This document shows, piece after piece, positions 1 to 8,453 of a DNA stretch of 64,000 bases; the stretch's first letter is position 1, and every line of letters begins with the position of its first letter. Made by a program: the position numbers and the translations under genes. Source of the DNA: Aliidiomarina maris (GTDB lineage Bacteria > Pseudomonadota > Gammaproteobacteria > Enterobacterales > Alteromonadaceae). Below the pieces are notes generated by a model. It was given only the letters and a program-made list of their open reading frames with translations, made no database searches and was not told where the DNA came from. The stretch is taken from positions 1-64,000 of the forward strand of contig NZ_PIPK01000004.1 of NCBI RefSeq assembly GCF_003987335.1, written 5' to 3'.

Positions 1-61
1 ATTTCAGGGCTTCTGCTTTAAATTCTTGTGTGTGGACTTTGCGTATTTTATTTGCTTTCAT
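1..61 (-). CDS. IS3-family transposase OrfA, N-terminal fragment (cut by window edge)
   Basis: Reading leftwards from the ATG at 61, the frame gives about 20 residues beginning MKANKIRKVHT and continuing QEFKAEALK. The F-K-x-E-A-L/V-K pattern is the usual start of the helix-turn-helix OrfA protein of IS3-family elements, which binds the IS ends. An upstream GAGGTG on the minus strand serves as ribosome site. The rest of the gene lies outside the window, so intactness cannot be judged. Confidence 0.7.
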   Translation of the reverse strand, partial: MKANKIRKVHTQEFKAEALK

Positions 62-119
62 GATTCACCTCGTTAAGTGATTTTACTCACTTAGCTCGGT
101 GTCCAAAAGTACTGGTACA
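1..119 (-). mobile_element. Terminal part of an IS3-family insertion sequence
   Basis: The OrfA start is preceded by a short leader and then, on the minus strand, by a terminus that begins TGTACCAGTACTTTTGGACA. IS3-family ends normally start with TG, and this end lies where one expects relative to orfA. The boundary with chromosomal DNA is placed near 119/120, immediately before what looks like the remaining 3' part of another gene. The leader holds an inverted repeat (TAAGTGA and TCACTTA, about 75-100). The other IS end and the target duplication are outside the window. Confidence 0.6.
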
Positions 120-218
120 GATCACTTGAGTGAAGGGGACGAGATTAAGGTCAAGGTCGAACGTCAGGAACAGGACTTCGTGATTATCGAGATGGAAGCC
201 GATCAACATAATCATTGA
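120..218 (+). pseudogene. 3' stump of a metal-efflux gene, probable CusF-like C-terminus
   Basis: An open frame runs from the IS boundary to a TGA at 216-218 and encodes about 32 residues. The pattern L-S-E-G-D-E-I-K-V-K-V-E followed by Q-D-F-V-I-I-E resembles the last two beta strands of the copper-binding CusF domain, which can stand alone or be fused to the C-terminus of CusB-type periplasmic adaptors. It ends in a His-containing tail (DQHNH). There is no start codon, so it reads as a gene truncated by the IS. The family assignment rests on a short match and is tentative. Confidence 0.4.
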
Positions 219-353
219 TCATTCTTTAAACTATTTTAACTCTATTTTATAAATTGTTATTCACTTATAGAATATATAAATTCATGTACAACTAATCGGC
301 GGAAGCAAATACGACCAGCTGAAGCCGACTAACCTGGTACGAATGTAGTAATA

Positions 354-412
354 TAGTTGACTATACAACTAGGCCGCCCGGAATGGATTTTGAAACTTTT
401 ACAGTTGTATAG
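354..412. promoter_or_regulatory. Nested inverted repeats upstream of the TonB receptor (possible operator)
   Basis: TAGTTG (354-359) and CAACTA (366-371) form an interrupted palindrome. CTATACAACT (361-370) is also the exact reverse complement of AGTTGTATAG at 403-412. Three half-sites of the same AGTTG type thus lie in 60 bases, about 125 bases before the receptor start. This could be a repressor operator or a leader hairpin. No convincing Fur box was recognised. The rest of 219-535 is A/T-rich and shows no credible gene. Confidence 0.35.
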
Positions 413-535
413 AAAGCCTGTAATAGGGGCTTTAATAAGAAAAATCGGAAAAATCCGAAGTTGCATATACATCTTTATAACTGTTATCAATAACGTGTTC
501 GATCATTTAATGTGCAATAAGCGGAGAACACGACA

Positions 536-3235
536 ATGAATAAAATTTCAAAAATCTCCCTGGCCGTCAGTCTCGGTTTGTTACCAGCCCAGCAGTTATT
601 AGCTCAGGACGAAAATCAGTCTACGGCTGAGCAAAGTTACGAGCGCATCGCAGTCACGGGTTCACGAGTTTTGCGCACTGAGGAAGAGAGCGCAGCGCCG
701 GTGCAGGTCTTTACAGCGGAAGATATTGAGGCCACCGGCCTGACATCAATGGAACTTGTCCTGCAGCGTATGTCAGCGTCTGCTGGTTATGGTGGCAACC
801 AGACCAGCGCCTATTGGAACAGTGGGGGCTGGGGAACGACCCAAGTCAATCTGCGCGGGCTTGGCGCTAACCGCACACTGGTTCTACTGAATGGCCGTCG
901 GGTAGTTAACGGCGGTACTGGGGCGAATAGTTCAGTGGATTTGAACACTATTCCTCTGACCATGGTTGATCGCATTGAAGTGTTAAAAGACGGCGCATCA
1001 GCAATCTACGGCGCCGACGCGGTTGCGGGTGTAGTCAACGTGATTACCCGTAAAAGTTACGAAGGGTTCATGGCGGAGGCCCGGGTGGCTGGTAGTGACC
1101 GCGGTGACGGGGGCGAGCAACAGGTTAACATGATGTTCGGGAGCAGTTCTGACCGCGGCCGGATTGTTACCACGGCAAGTTACCGTAGCACTGAAGAAGT
1201 TAATATGGCTGACCGCGCTCCTTGCGCCCTCGCTGAAACTGTTCCAGGTGAACTGAATTGTGTGGGCAGCGCCTCGACGCCAGGTGGCAGGGCGGTAATT
1301 ACCAGTGGCCCCAACCAGGGCAGCATGATTAACTTTAATCAACCGGGAGCCGAAGATCCTAGCGGCTATTTACCCTATGATCCGAGCCTTCACAATGTGA
1401 ACTCATTCGCTACATTGAACGCAGTCAATCCAGTGACAACGCTAAGCTTCTCCAGCTTTGGTGATTATCGTTTGGGTCAAGAGACCACCGCCTTTGCCGA
1501 ACTGCTTTATAACAATCGTCGCTCAAATCAGGTTGGGGCGCCCGGTACGTTGCGCGATATCGATTATGCTGCGGATCATCCACACAACCCGGTGGGCGAA
1601 GACATACGTATCGTGCAGCGCCGACTGGAAGAAGCTGGGCCACGTGGCTTCGAACAGGACATTAGTACGTTCCGTGTGGTAACCGGCTTTAACGGTCTGT
1701 GGAATAACAACTGGGCTTGGGAAGTGGCATATAACTTCGGTCGCACCAGTGGCACAGACGCCTCCACCAACGTTGTGAACCTCGAGCGCATGCAACGGAC
1801 CATCAATCCGGACACCTGCGGCACCGGTGGAGTACCCTGTGCCGATTTGCTGGGCTACGGCAATGTGAGCCAGGAAGCTCTCGACTATATGCTGTTTCGT
1901 ACGAGCAACGAAGGTGGTAACGAGCAACGCTCGATCACCGCGAACATTGCCGGTGACTTGTTTGAAACGGCCCGGGGTGTGATTCCTATCGCATTTGGCG
2001 TGGAAAGCCGCACTGAGCGTGGCTGGAGTGAGCCAGATTCATCGGTGGTTGCGGGCATTATGAACACTAACCGTCAAGAGCCTTTGCGTGGCCAGTATCA
2101 GGTTAATGAAGCCTACGTAGAAACTTCGATTCCACTTATCGATGGGCAGCGTTTCGCGGATTACGTGGCAGTAGATTTTGCGTATCGTTATTCAGACTAT
2201 GACACTTTCGGCAGCGACGGAAATTATAAGCTTGGTCTGCATTGGAATGTCAATCAGGACCTTAAATTACGCGCGACACAGTCTACTGCATTCCGGGTGC
2301 CAAATATCCCTGAGTTGTTTGGTGGTATTGGGGAGGGTAATTTAACCACGACCGATCCGTGTTCTGGTTGGGACCAACTTGGCACGAATTCAACCGTGGC
2401 AGCTAACTGTCAGGCGGACGGAGTGCCAACAGGTTACACCCAGCTAGGCTCAAGTGTATTAACCCAAACCGGCGGTAACCCTGAGCTCCAGCCTGAAGAT
2501 GCGAGTACCTTTACCGCTGGTATGGTGTGGGATGTTAATTTTGTCGAAGGGCTCCAGGTGACTCTGGATTACTTTGATATCAAAATTGAGAACGCCATTC
2601 GCGGAGTTGCAGGCTCCACTAAGCTGAATGCTTGTTATAACTCTGAAGACCTGTCGCATCCGTTCTGTAATGACGGTAGCTTTACTCGCGATCCGTTAAC
2701 GGGGGCGATCGACTACTTATCTTCACAGGTCGCAAACGTAGCCACTGAGAATGTGTCGGGTGTTGACGCGTCTGTTCACTATCGTACCCAGCTTGTTGGC
2801 CTAAATACGTCCTTCAATCTGAATATGACTTATCTGGACAAGTACACGGTAGAACCCTTTGCTGGAGCTCAACCAATTGAGTATGCAGGCCATATCACTG
2901 GTGGTAGCGGTAGTTATGCCCGCTTACGCTCGGATGCATCGATAACCATGGGCACCGATACCTGGCAGGCGAACTACAACATTCGCATGATAGGTTCGGC
3001 GACGGACATCAATGCGTCACCCGGAGACATTGGAGCGCGAGCGCCGAATGTGTTCTATCACGATCTGCAGGGCGTATATTTCCTGACTGACAACTGGAGC
3101 ATGACTGTAGGTGCGAACAACCTGTTTGATAAAAAAGCGCCTTATATCCAAAGCTGGACGGATGCGAATACAGACACCATGACCTACGACCTGATGGGCC
3201 GTAAATTGTACGCCAAGGTACGTTATGAGTTTTAA
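536..3235 (+). CDS. TonB-dependent outer-membrane receptor
   Basis: The 899-residue protein has a signal peptide ending near LLAQ (about 24), then a plug domain with the TonB-box-like ERIAVTGSRV and the plug signatures VNLRGLGANRTLVLLNGRR, RIEVLKDGASAIYGADAVAG and GVVNVITR. A long beta-barrel follows, with NPELQPEDASTF in mid-barrel and a C-terminal strand ending in Phe (AKVRYEF), typical of outer-membrane proteins. Such receptors import ferric chelates or other large substrates using TonB energy. The substrate cannot be read from the sequence, but the two PepSY reductase-type genes directly downstream suggest an iron chelate. The ATG at 536 follows a GGAGAA ribosome site. Confidence 0.9.
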   Translation: MNKISKISLAVSLGLLPAQQLLAQDENQSTAEQSYERIAVTGSRVLRTEEESAAPVQVFTAEDIEATGLTSMELVLQRMSASAGYGGNQTSAYWNSGGWGTTQVNLRGLGANRTLVLLNGRRVVNGGTGANSSVDLNTIPLTMVDRIEVLKDGASAIYGADAVAGVVNVITRKSYEGFMAEARVAGSDRGDGGEQQVNMMFGSSSDRGRIVTTASYRSTEEVNMADRAPCALAETVPGELNCVGSASTPGGRAVITSGPNQGSMINFNQPGAEDPSGYLPYDPSLHNVNSFATLNAVNPVTTLSFSSFGDYRLGQETTAFAELLYNNRRSNQVGAPGTLRDIDYAADHPHNPVGEDIRIVQRRLEEAGPRGFEQDISTFRVVTGFNGLWNNNWAWEVAYNFGRTSGTDASTNVVNLERMQRTINPDTCGTGGVPCADLLGYGNVSQEALDYMLFRTSNEGGNEQRSITANIAGDLFETARGVIPIAFGVESRTERGWSEPDSSVVAGIMNTNRQEPLRGQYQVNEAYVETSIPLIDGQRFADYVAVDFAYRYSDYDTFGSDGNYKLGLHWNVNQDLKLRATQSTAFRVPNIPELFGGIGEGNLTTTDPCSGWDQLGTNSTVAANCQADGVPTGYTQLGSSVLTQTGGNPELQPEDASTFTAGMVWDVNFVEGLQVTLDYFDIKIENAIRGVAGSTKLNACYNSEDLSHPFCNDGSFTRDPLTGAIDYLSSQVANVATENVSGVDASVHYRTQLVGLNTSFNLNMTYLDKYTVEPFAGAQPIEYAGHITGGSGSYARLRSDASITMGTDTWQANYNIRMIGSATDINASPGDIGARAPNVFYHDLQGVYFLTDNWSMTVGANNLFDKKAPYIQSWTDANTDTMTYDLMGRKLYAKVRYEF

Positions 3236-3242
3236 CCAGTGT

Positions 3243-3267
3243 GGGCGGCCGATTGCAACGGTCGCCC
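3243..3267 (+). terminator. Intercistronic hairpin between receptor and reductase genes
   Basis: GGGCGGCCG (3243-3251) pairs with CGGTCGCCC (3259-3267) through nine base pairs, one of them a G-U, around a seven-base loop. It is followed by the pyrimidine run TCTTCTT. It lies seven bases after the receptor stop and before the PepSY gene. The tail is a poor U-run, so it may act as a leaky terminator or mRNA-stabilising hairpin that lets the receptor be made in excess over the reductase. Confidence 0.45.
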
Positions 3268-3285
3268 TCTTCTTGAGGTAAATCT

Positions 3286-4002
3286 ATGCAATATCAATCC
3301 TCTGTGTTTCGAACCTGGCATCGTTGGTTAGGGATTATTGTCGGCGTGCAGATGGTCATTTGGGCTATCTCTGGCGCTTACATGGTCATTGTTCAGCTGC
3401 CCTTTATTCACGGGGAGCATCTGACCGAGGAGGCGGATGGGGAAATTCTTGATTCGTCAATGGTGAACCGTTTGCCGGCAGTGCTCGACAGCTATCCACA
3501 GGCAACTCAGATCCATCTGGTAAATCGCCTTGTGAAGGGAGAGTTTCAGGACTTTGCGCAATTACATTCGGACACTGGTAAGTTTCTAGTCGATTTAAAT
3601 ACCTTAGCACTTGTTGAACTTACGGCAGACGATATTCGAGATCTGGCAGCAGCGTATTACGCCAAAGGCGAGCCGAACATTAGTGCTGTCGAGTACCTTG
3701 AAGACGTTGCCCCAAGCGAGCTCAATGAGCGCTTCTTACCTATCTGGAGGGTCGATTTTAAAGATTTTGGCAATACCAGTTTATATCTGCACCCGCAGAC
3801 CGGTGAAATGACCGTCCGACGCCACGATTTCTGGCGTGGCTTCGACATTATGTGGATGTTCCATATTATGGATTACAAGGACCGTGTGGACATTACCACC
3901 TGGTGGTTGCGAGCCTTTATCTTTGCCACCTTTGCCTTTCTGTTTACTGGCACTGTGCTGCTATTACAAACCATTTGGGCGTCGCGGAGGAAACCAGTAT
4001 GA
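3286..4002 (+). CDS. PepSY-associated membrane protein (iron-uptake type)
   Basis: The 238-residue protein has one N-terminal membrane helix (about 14-36, starting WHRWLGIIVG), a periplasmic stretch of about 170 residues with PepSY-like segments (VYLHPQTGE type: SLYLHPQTGEM), and a C-terminal helix (about 208-230, TFAFLFTGTVLLLQ). This fits the PepSY-associated TM family, whose members such as FoxB support reductive iron release from siderophores in the periplasm or at the inner membrane. Its TGA overlaps the next ATG (ATGA at 3999-4002), so the two proteins are probably translated together and may form a complex. Its ribosome site is GAGGTAA. Confidence 0.75.
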   Translation: MQYQSSVFRTWHRWLGIIVGVQMVIWAISGAYMVIVQLPFIHGEHLTEEADGEILDSSMVNRLPAVLDSYPQATQIHLVNRLVKGEFQDFAQLHSDTGKFLVDLNTLALVELTADDIRDLAAAYYAKGEPNISAVEYLEDVAPSELNERFLPIWRVDFKDFGNTSLYLHPQTGEMTVRRHDFWRGFDIMWMFHIMDYKDRVDITTWWLRAFIFATFAFLFTGTVLLLQTIWASRRKPV

Positions 4003-5786
4003 AGTTTTTACAATGGTTACACCGCTGGACCGGATTAATCCTGTTGATTCAGCTCTTACTATGGACGGTCAGTGGTTTGTATTTCGCTCTGGTTGACCAT
4101 CATGGCATGAGCGGTCGGCAACATTATCAACCGCTCCAGTCGGAACCGCTCAGCCAAACCCAGTTAACCAATATTTCAGCGAGCTGGTGGGATGATCTCA
4201 GTGGCGTGACTAAGGTGCATAGCTACACAACGCAAGGTCTGCCGCGGGTCGAAGTTCATCATCAGGACGGCATTCGTTATCTTGACGGTCGTGATGGTAG
4301 TGAGTGGCAAACAGATCAGGACTTTGCGCAACAAATTGCGCAGGCAAGTTATTCTGGCCCCGGCAGTATGGTCCGGGCGACGCCGATTGAGCGTACTCGC
4401 GAGTTACATGACTGGCGAGGACAAGGTTTTCGGATCGATTTTGACGATGATTTGAATACCCGGGTATATGTGGATAGAGCATCGGGCACCGTTATCGACC
4501 ATAGAAATACGCCCTGGGTGGTTGCTGACTGGATGTTCCGACTTCATTTTATCGACTACACCGGTGGCCGGAATTTTAATAATCTGGTAGCGATTGCCTT
4601 CGCTGTGATGACCCTGTGGTTCGCGTTGTCCGGCTTTATCCTACTGGTTAAGTTACTGAATAGCGGTGAAATGCGCTTCACTTTACGTAAAGCGTCGCTG
4701 ACCGCGAGTGTTGGTGAGCAACAATTTAAGTTCAACGATAAAGCCCATAAAACAGTGTTGCAGGTTCTGCAACATAACGACATAGCGGTGGCAAGCGGCT
4801 GTGGCGGTGGTGGTACGTGTGGCTTTTGTACGGTCAAAACGGCACCTGACACGCCAATTACGGTCAGTGACCGTGCCCAGTTGTCGCAAGCTCAGCTAGA
4901 TGAAGGCTATCGTCTGGCTTGTCAACACAGCATTGAGACTCTGCACAAGGTTGAAGTGCCGGCAGTTGAGGCACGCAAGTATGCTTTACAGCTGATAAAT
5001 TCGCGGTTTATTACCCCTATGCTCAAAGAGTTGCGTTTTGCTGTTATTGAGGGAGAAGGCGAAGTGGAATACGCTGCCGGCCAGTATCTGCAATTTTTGA
5101 TTCCGGCAGGTGCAGGGCGGAGTCGTCCGGCCGACGTCCCTGAAGAATTTGCAGAGGAATGGCATGCGATTGAGGCAAGCGAGTTTAAACATGACTCGGT
5201 ACGCCGCAGTTATTCCATGGCAACTGCCGCAGGCGGCAATGAACTGGTATTTACTGTGCGCTATCAACCACAGACACCAGGAGCGCCAGCTCCAGGTGTG
5301 GGGTCTTCGTATCTGTGCAACTTAAAGCCTGGTGAAACTATCGTTGCTGAAGGCCCGTTTGGCGACTTCCAACGCCTTGAAGGCGACGAGCGTAAGCTTT
5401 GCTTCATTGGTGGCGGAGCCGGTATGGCGCCATTGCGAGCGTTGATCCAGGAAGAACTGCAAAGCCAGCAGCCAAGGCCGATGCGGTTTTTCTACGGTGC
5501 GCGCAATCGTGGTGAGTTACTCTATACTGATGAGTTCGTTGCGCTCAACAATCTCAATAAGGTAAGTTTTACTGCAGTTCTTTCGGAGCCCCGGAAAACT
5601 TGTCAGTGGGGTGATGCTGAGGGCTTTGTGCACGAAGTTGCCAGAGCATGGCTTGAGCAGCAGGATATAAGCGAATACGATTTCTATATTTGTGGTCCGC
5701 CGCGCATGCTTGCCGCTACCTTAGCTATGCTTAAAGAGCTTAACGTAGACTCAGCGCGGGTTCGCTATGACGATTTTGGTAACTAA
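3999..5786 (+). CDS. PepSY membrane domain fused to 2Fe-2S ferredoxin and FNR-type reductase
   Basis: The protein has 595 residues in three parts. Residues about 1-220 form a PepSY transmembrane unit beginning MKFLQWLHRWTGL, with a second helix region at LVAIAFAVMTLWFALSGFIL. Residues about 225-310 form a plant-type ferredoxin with the cluster motif C-GGGGT-C-GF-C and a later Cys in RLACQHS. Residues about 325-595 form an FAD/NAD(P)H reductase with RRSYSMA for flavin, GGGAGMAPLRA for nucleotide and YICGPPRM near the end. The arrangement resembles NqrF grafted onto a PepSY anchor. It should move electrons from cytoplasmic NAD(P)H across the membrane, plausibly to a ferric chelate. The ATG at 3999 is chosen over longer starts because GCGGAGG precedes it and MKFLQ starts a proper membrane helix. 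Confidence 0.8.
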   Translation: MKFLQWLHRWTGLILLIQLLLWTVSGLYFALVDHHGMSGRQHYQPLQSEPLSQTQLTNISASWWDDLSGVTKVHSYTTQGLPRVEVHHQDGIRYLDGRDGSEWQTDQDFAQQIAQASYSGPGSMVRATPIERTRELHDWRGQGFRIDFDDDLNTRVYVDRASGTVIDHRNTPWVVADWMFRLHFIDYTGGRNFNNLVAIAFAVMTLWFALSGFILLVKLLNSGEMRFTLRKASLTASVGEQQFKFNDKAHKTVLQVLQHNDIAVASGCGGGGTCGFCTVKTAPDTPITVSDRAQLSQAQLDEGYRLACQHSIETLHKVEVPAVEARKYALQLINSRFITPMLKELRFAVIEGEGEVEYAAGQYLQFLIPAGAGRSRPADVPEEFAEEWHAIEASEFKHDSVRRSYSMATAAGGNELVFTVRYQPQTPGAPAPGVGSSYLCNLKPGETIVAEGPFGDFQRLEGDERKLCFIGGGAGMAPLRALIQEELQSQQPRPMRFFYGARNRGELLYTDEFVALNNLNKVSFTAVLSEPRKTCQWGDAEGFVHEVARAWLEQQDISEYDFYICGPPRMLAATLAMLKELNVDSARVRYDDFGN

Positions 5787-5964
5787 ATGAGATAGCGAGT
5801 TCGCTCAACCCCTGCCTCTGGCAAGTAAGGCCAGACAAGGATCACTCAAGGAGCGCCCATGGCTGACAATAACCTAAGCACATGTAAACAGGTTAACGTC
5901 ATGCTAGTGGGCGCTTTGTTGTTCCTGAATTGCGGATTTTCTGGGGTTGAAAGTGGCCATAACA

Positions 5965-5996
5965 AAAAGCCCCGTCACTTGCGTAACGGGGCTTTT
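5965..5996 (-). terminator. Rho-independent terminator after tRNA-Val (bidirectional)
   Basis: AAAAGCCCCGT and ACGGGGCTTTT form an 11-bp stem around a ten-base loop. A run of T follows on the minus strand just after the tRNA 3' end. The symmetrical A/T flanks would also let it stop rightward transcription from the reductase gene. Confidence 0.85.
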
Positions 5997-6003
5997 CAGT
6001 ATC

Positions 6004-6080
<77 letters not shown>

Positions 6081-6113
6081 ATGGTACGCGGCTTGTGCCT
6101 GCGAACGGCGCTA

Positions 6114-6142
6114 ATAATAGAGAGTTGCTACTAAGGGTGCAA
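6114..6142 (-). promoter_or_regulatory. Sigma-70 promoter of tRNA-Val
   Basis: On the minus strand TTGCAC (6142-6137) is separated by exactly 17 bases from TATTAT (6119-6114). A G/C-rich stretch TAGCGCCG follows, as expected for a stringently controlled stable-RNA promoter. The predicted start lies about 27 bases before the mature tRNA 5' end, leaving a short leader for RNase P. Confidence 0.75.
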
Positions 6143-6312
6143 GTGTTTTTTGTCACGCCACCGACTGTTTGCACAAATCATGAGCGTATCGGCAAGTTCT
6201 GTCACACCTGCAACAACAAGCGGTTTCAACTAGGTTTAATTCGACTAAGCTAAGCGTAATGGATTTGATACCAAGGTATTGATGCGTAGGTTAAATGTAA
6301 ACTGGAGCGGCT

Positions 6313-7293
6313 ATGCAGTGCATTAGTGAAGATATGTCAGCGTTTATGGCTGAAGTGGTCAAGGAAGAACAGCAAAAGAAGCACAAAGGGGACACTGCAA
6401 CCACGATGGATGTGGTTGACCTTGAGGACAAAGAACTGTTTGGCATCGCGGCGGTAGGCACCGATGGGCGTGTTGAGCAGGGCGCTGAGGCAGGGGCTAA
6501 GTTTCCACTGGAAAGTGTGTCTAAAGCACTTGGGCTTGCGCTTGCTTTGGAAGACGTCGGCGCCGACTATTTATTTAGGCACGTGGCATGTGAGCCGCGT
6601 GGCGATCAGTTCAATTCGGTGGCTGCGATTGAACAAGGTGAAAACGGGTTGCCGTCAAACCCGATGATTAACGCGGGGGCGATTGTATGTACCGCTCACA
6701 TCAAAGGTAAAAACGGGGATGAGCGCTTCGCGCGGTTGCTGCAGTTCGTGCGCGACTTGGCTGACAATCAGGATATCGACTACAACAAAAAAATGGTGGA
6801 GGAAGAGGAAAAGGATGTTAATCGCTCAATTTTCTACTATTTGCGCGGGCAGGGGTTAGTGGTAGGGCGCGAAGAAGACAAACTAGTGCCGTATTTTAAA
6901 CAAACGTCGATTGAAGTGACGTGTTTGGATTTAGCCCGTATTGCCGCGGTGTTTGCCAACGCGGGGCGTTGCTTAAAAACCGGCAAAGCACTCATCAGTG
7001 AAGAAACCGTGCGCATCGTGTTGACCTTAATGTTCACCACAGGGATGTACGAAGGTTCAGGGCGCTTTGCTGTGGATGTGGGCATACCTGCAAAAAGCGG
7101 TATTTCCGGCGCTATCATGGCGGTGGTGCCCGGTCGTATGGGCATCAGTACCATTGGTCCCGCACTTGATGAGCATGGCAATAGTATTGCTGGTGTTAAT
7201 ATGCTTAAAAAGGTCGCGCGGCGTTGGCATTTGGGCGCTTTTGACATGCAAAATGTGATTAACACCGCGAATAAATACCAGCACAAGAATTAA
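6313..7293 (+). CDS. glsA: Glutaminase, divergent GlsA family
   Basis: The 326-residue protein belongs to the serine-dependent beta-lactamase-like glutaminases, which hydrolyse L-glutamine to glutamate and ammonia. The nucleophile motif S-x-x-K is seen in FPLESVSKALGL (about 57-68), and the substrate region in FNSVAAIEQGENGLPSNPMINAGAI. Later blocks include SGISGAIMAVVPGRMGI and GPALDEHGNSIAG. It is somewhat divergent: the usual G-x-EPSG is ACEPRG here, and the N-terminal region lacks the common YIPELA segment. It stands alone, convergent with the next gene. The ATG at 6313 follows CTGGAGCG, and a second ATG at 6334 is possible. Confidence 0.85.
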   Translation: MQCISEDMSAFMAEVVKEEQQKKHKGDTATTMDVVDLEDKELFGIAAVGTDGRVEQGAEAGAKFPLESVSKALGLALALEDVGADYLFRHVACEPRGDQFNSVAAIEQGENGLPSNPMINAGAIVCTAHIKGKNGDERFARLLQFVRDLADNQDIDYNKKMVEEEEKDVNRSIFYYLRGQGLVVGREEDKLVPYFKQTSIEVTCLDLARIAAVFANAGRCLKTGKALISEETVRIVLTLMFTTGMYEGSGRFAVDVGIPAKSGISGAIMAVVPGRMGISTIGPALDEHGNSIAGVNMLKKVARRWHLGAFDMQNVINTANKYQHKN

Positions 7294-7309
7294 GCCTGCG
7301 CAACTGGGG

Positions 7310-8362
7310 TTAATTGCGCCCTGGCTGCATATTGCATTGCGCCAAGGCCGCTTGCCATAACCGTGCATGACGCAGCGTACGTAACGCTACATGATCGGCA
7401 TGGCTGCCTTCGGCGATAAGCTCGTCAACATAGGCGTGCCAAGCGCCTTGCACACTGTAATCACGTAATTGCGCCAGCACGGGCGCGAGGTCACTATGGT
7501 ACATCGACCAGCGCGCTAAGGCAGGCTGTATTTCTGCAGCAAAGATATTCATCATCACGTTATGCAAGTAGGTTGCGCGCTCTGGAATGGATGGTGGTCG
7601 GCAGCCAATTTTGTCGCCGGCGTCGGTCAAGGTGAGATTTAGCTGTTCGAGCCAGGCAGCGTTTTGCTGCATGGTACGCCAATAACGTGGGAGAAAGTCA
7701 CTCTGCGCCAAATGCTGCATATGGTTATTGTATGGTGCTAGGTTGATCGCATCGGTATCGCCGTTAAGTGCTGACTCAAACAGCGTGGCAAAGTAACTTA
7801 ATGCAGCAAGGGTGGCGTCATAGCCTGGTGCGTCGCCGACCACCAGCGTTCGGTTTGCAGCGCGCATGGCGTGACGAAATTCGTCGCTGCGCGTGAGCAC
7901 CTGGTCGATATAAAGAGGTAAGGTCTGGCGTTTATGTGCCAAAGCTTCTGACAACAACTCGACCAAGCGGGGGTCTTCAGCGACTTGCGTGGCTAAACAC
8001 TCTTCAATTGCTAGCATACTATCGAGTTCATAGCGTAGCCTTGCGCTGGTCGACTGCACATTACCCAGCGCGCTATTGCGCTGCGCGATAACTTGCCCAA
8101 GGCGGCAGCGGTCAAGGCGAAAACTATCCAGCAAGTTAATACTTAAGCGATCAATTTCGATGCGCATATCTCCACTGCGCGGCATAATTGGCATCGGCGT
8201 CGGACTGGGGGACGCGGTATCCTCGTTAAGTAAATGAGTTAGACGCCCCTGGTAGCGCTGCCAGTCGCTTTCTAACCCACCTCGATCGCTACAGGCGCTG
8301 AGCATACAGACCCCGATCAAACAGCCAAGCACTAAACGCGCCTTTTGCTTTTGCACGCGCAC
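7310..8362 (-). CDS. DUF3080-family lipoprotein
   Basis: A lipobox LSAC near the N-terminus (in LIGVCMLSAC) marks a lipoprotein. It is followed by the DUF3080 signatures RLSINLLDSFRLDRCRLGQV and IAQRNSALG. The remainder is helical and periplasmic, with no known function. The start is uncertain. The frame stays open to an ATG at 8461, but that overlaps the divergent ribE start. The GTG at 8362 (or TTG at 8365) instead puts a short basic stretch, VRVQKQKAR, directly before the hydrophobic signal, as in normal lipoproteins. Neither start has a strong ribosome site. Confidence 0.7.
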   Translation of the reverse strand: MRVQKQKARLVLGCLIGVCMLSACSDRGGLESDWQRYQGRLTHLLNEDTASPSPTPMPIMPRSGDMRIEIDRLSINLLDSFRLDRCRLGQVIAQRNSALGNVQSTSARLRYELDSMLAIEECLATQVAEDPRLVELLSEALAHKRQTLPLYIDQVLTRSDEFRHAMRAANRTLVVGDAPGYDATLAALSYFATLFESALNGDTDAINLAPYNNHMQHLAQSDFLPRYWRTMQQNAAWLEQLNLTLTDAGDKIGCRPPSIPERATYLHNVMMNIFAAEIQPALARWSMYHSDLAPVLAQLRDYSVQGAWHAYVDELIAEGSHADHVALRTLRHARLWQAALAQCNMQPGRN

Positions 8363-8453
8363 CAAAGCAAGTACACTTATGCCCTTGCACGTTCGCACCC
8401 GTTCATATAAATGACGCGTGCTTACCAAGATGTTGTCAAAGATGGGAGTTCGC

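Noticed and set aside
206-225. Fur-box-like ATAATCATTGATCATT upstream of the receptor
   Set aside because: Only part of the 19-bp consensus matches, it lies over the end of the truncated gene and about 310 bases from the receptor start.
357-539. 60-codon frame before the TonB receptor
   Set aside because: TTG start without ribosome site, no protein-like pattern, and it overlaps the inverted repeats and receptor leader.
998-1342. Antisense frames within the TonB receptor gene (several over 60 codons)
   Set aside because: They mirror the codon pattern of the real gene and have no ribosome sites or family features.
8340-8453. FMN riboswitch upstream of ribE
   Set aside because: The space is filled by the divergent lipoprotein gene and none of the conserved riboswitch blocks is visible.
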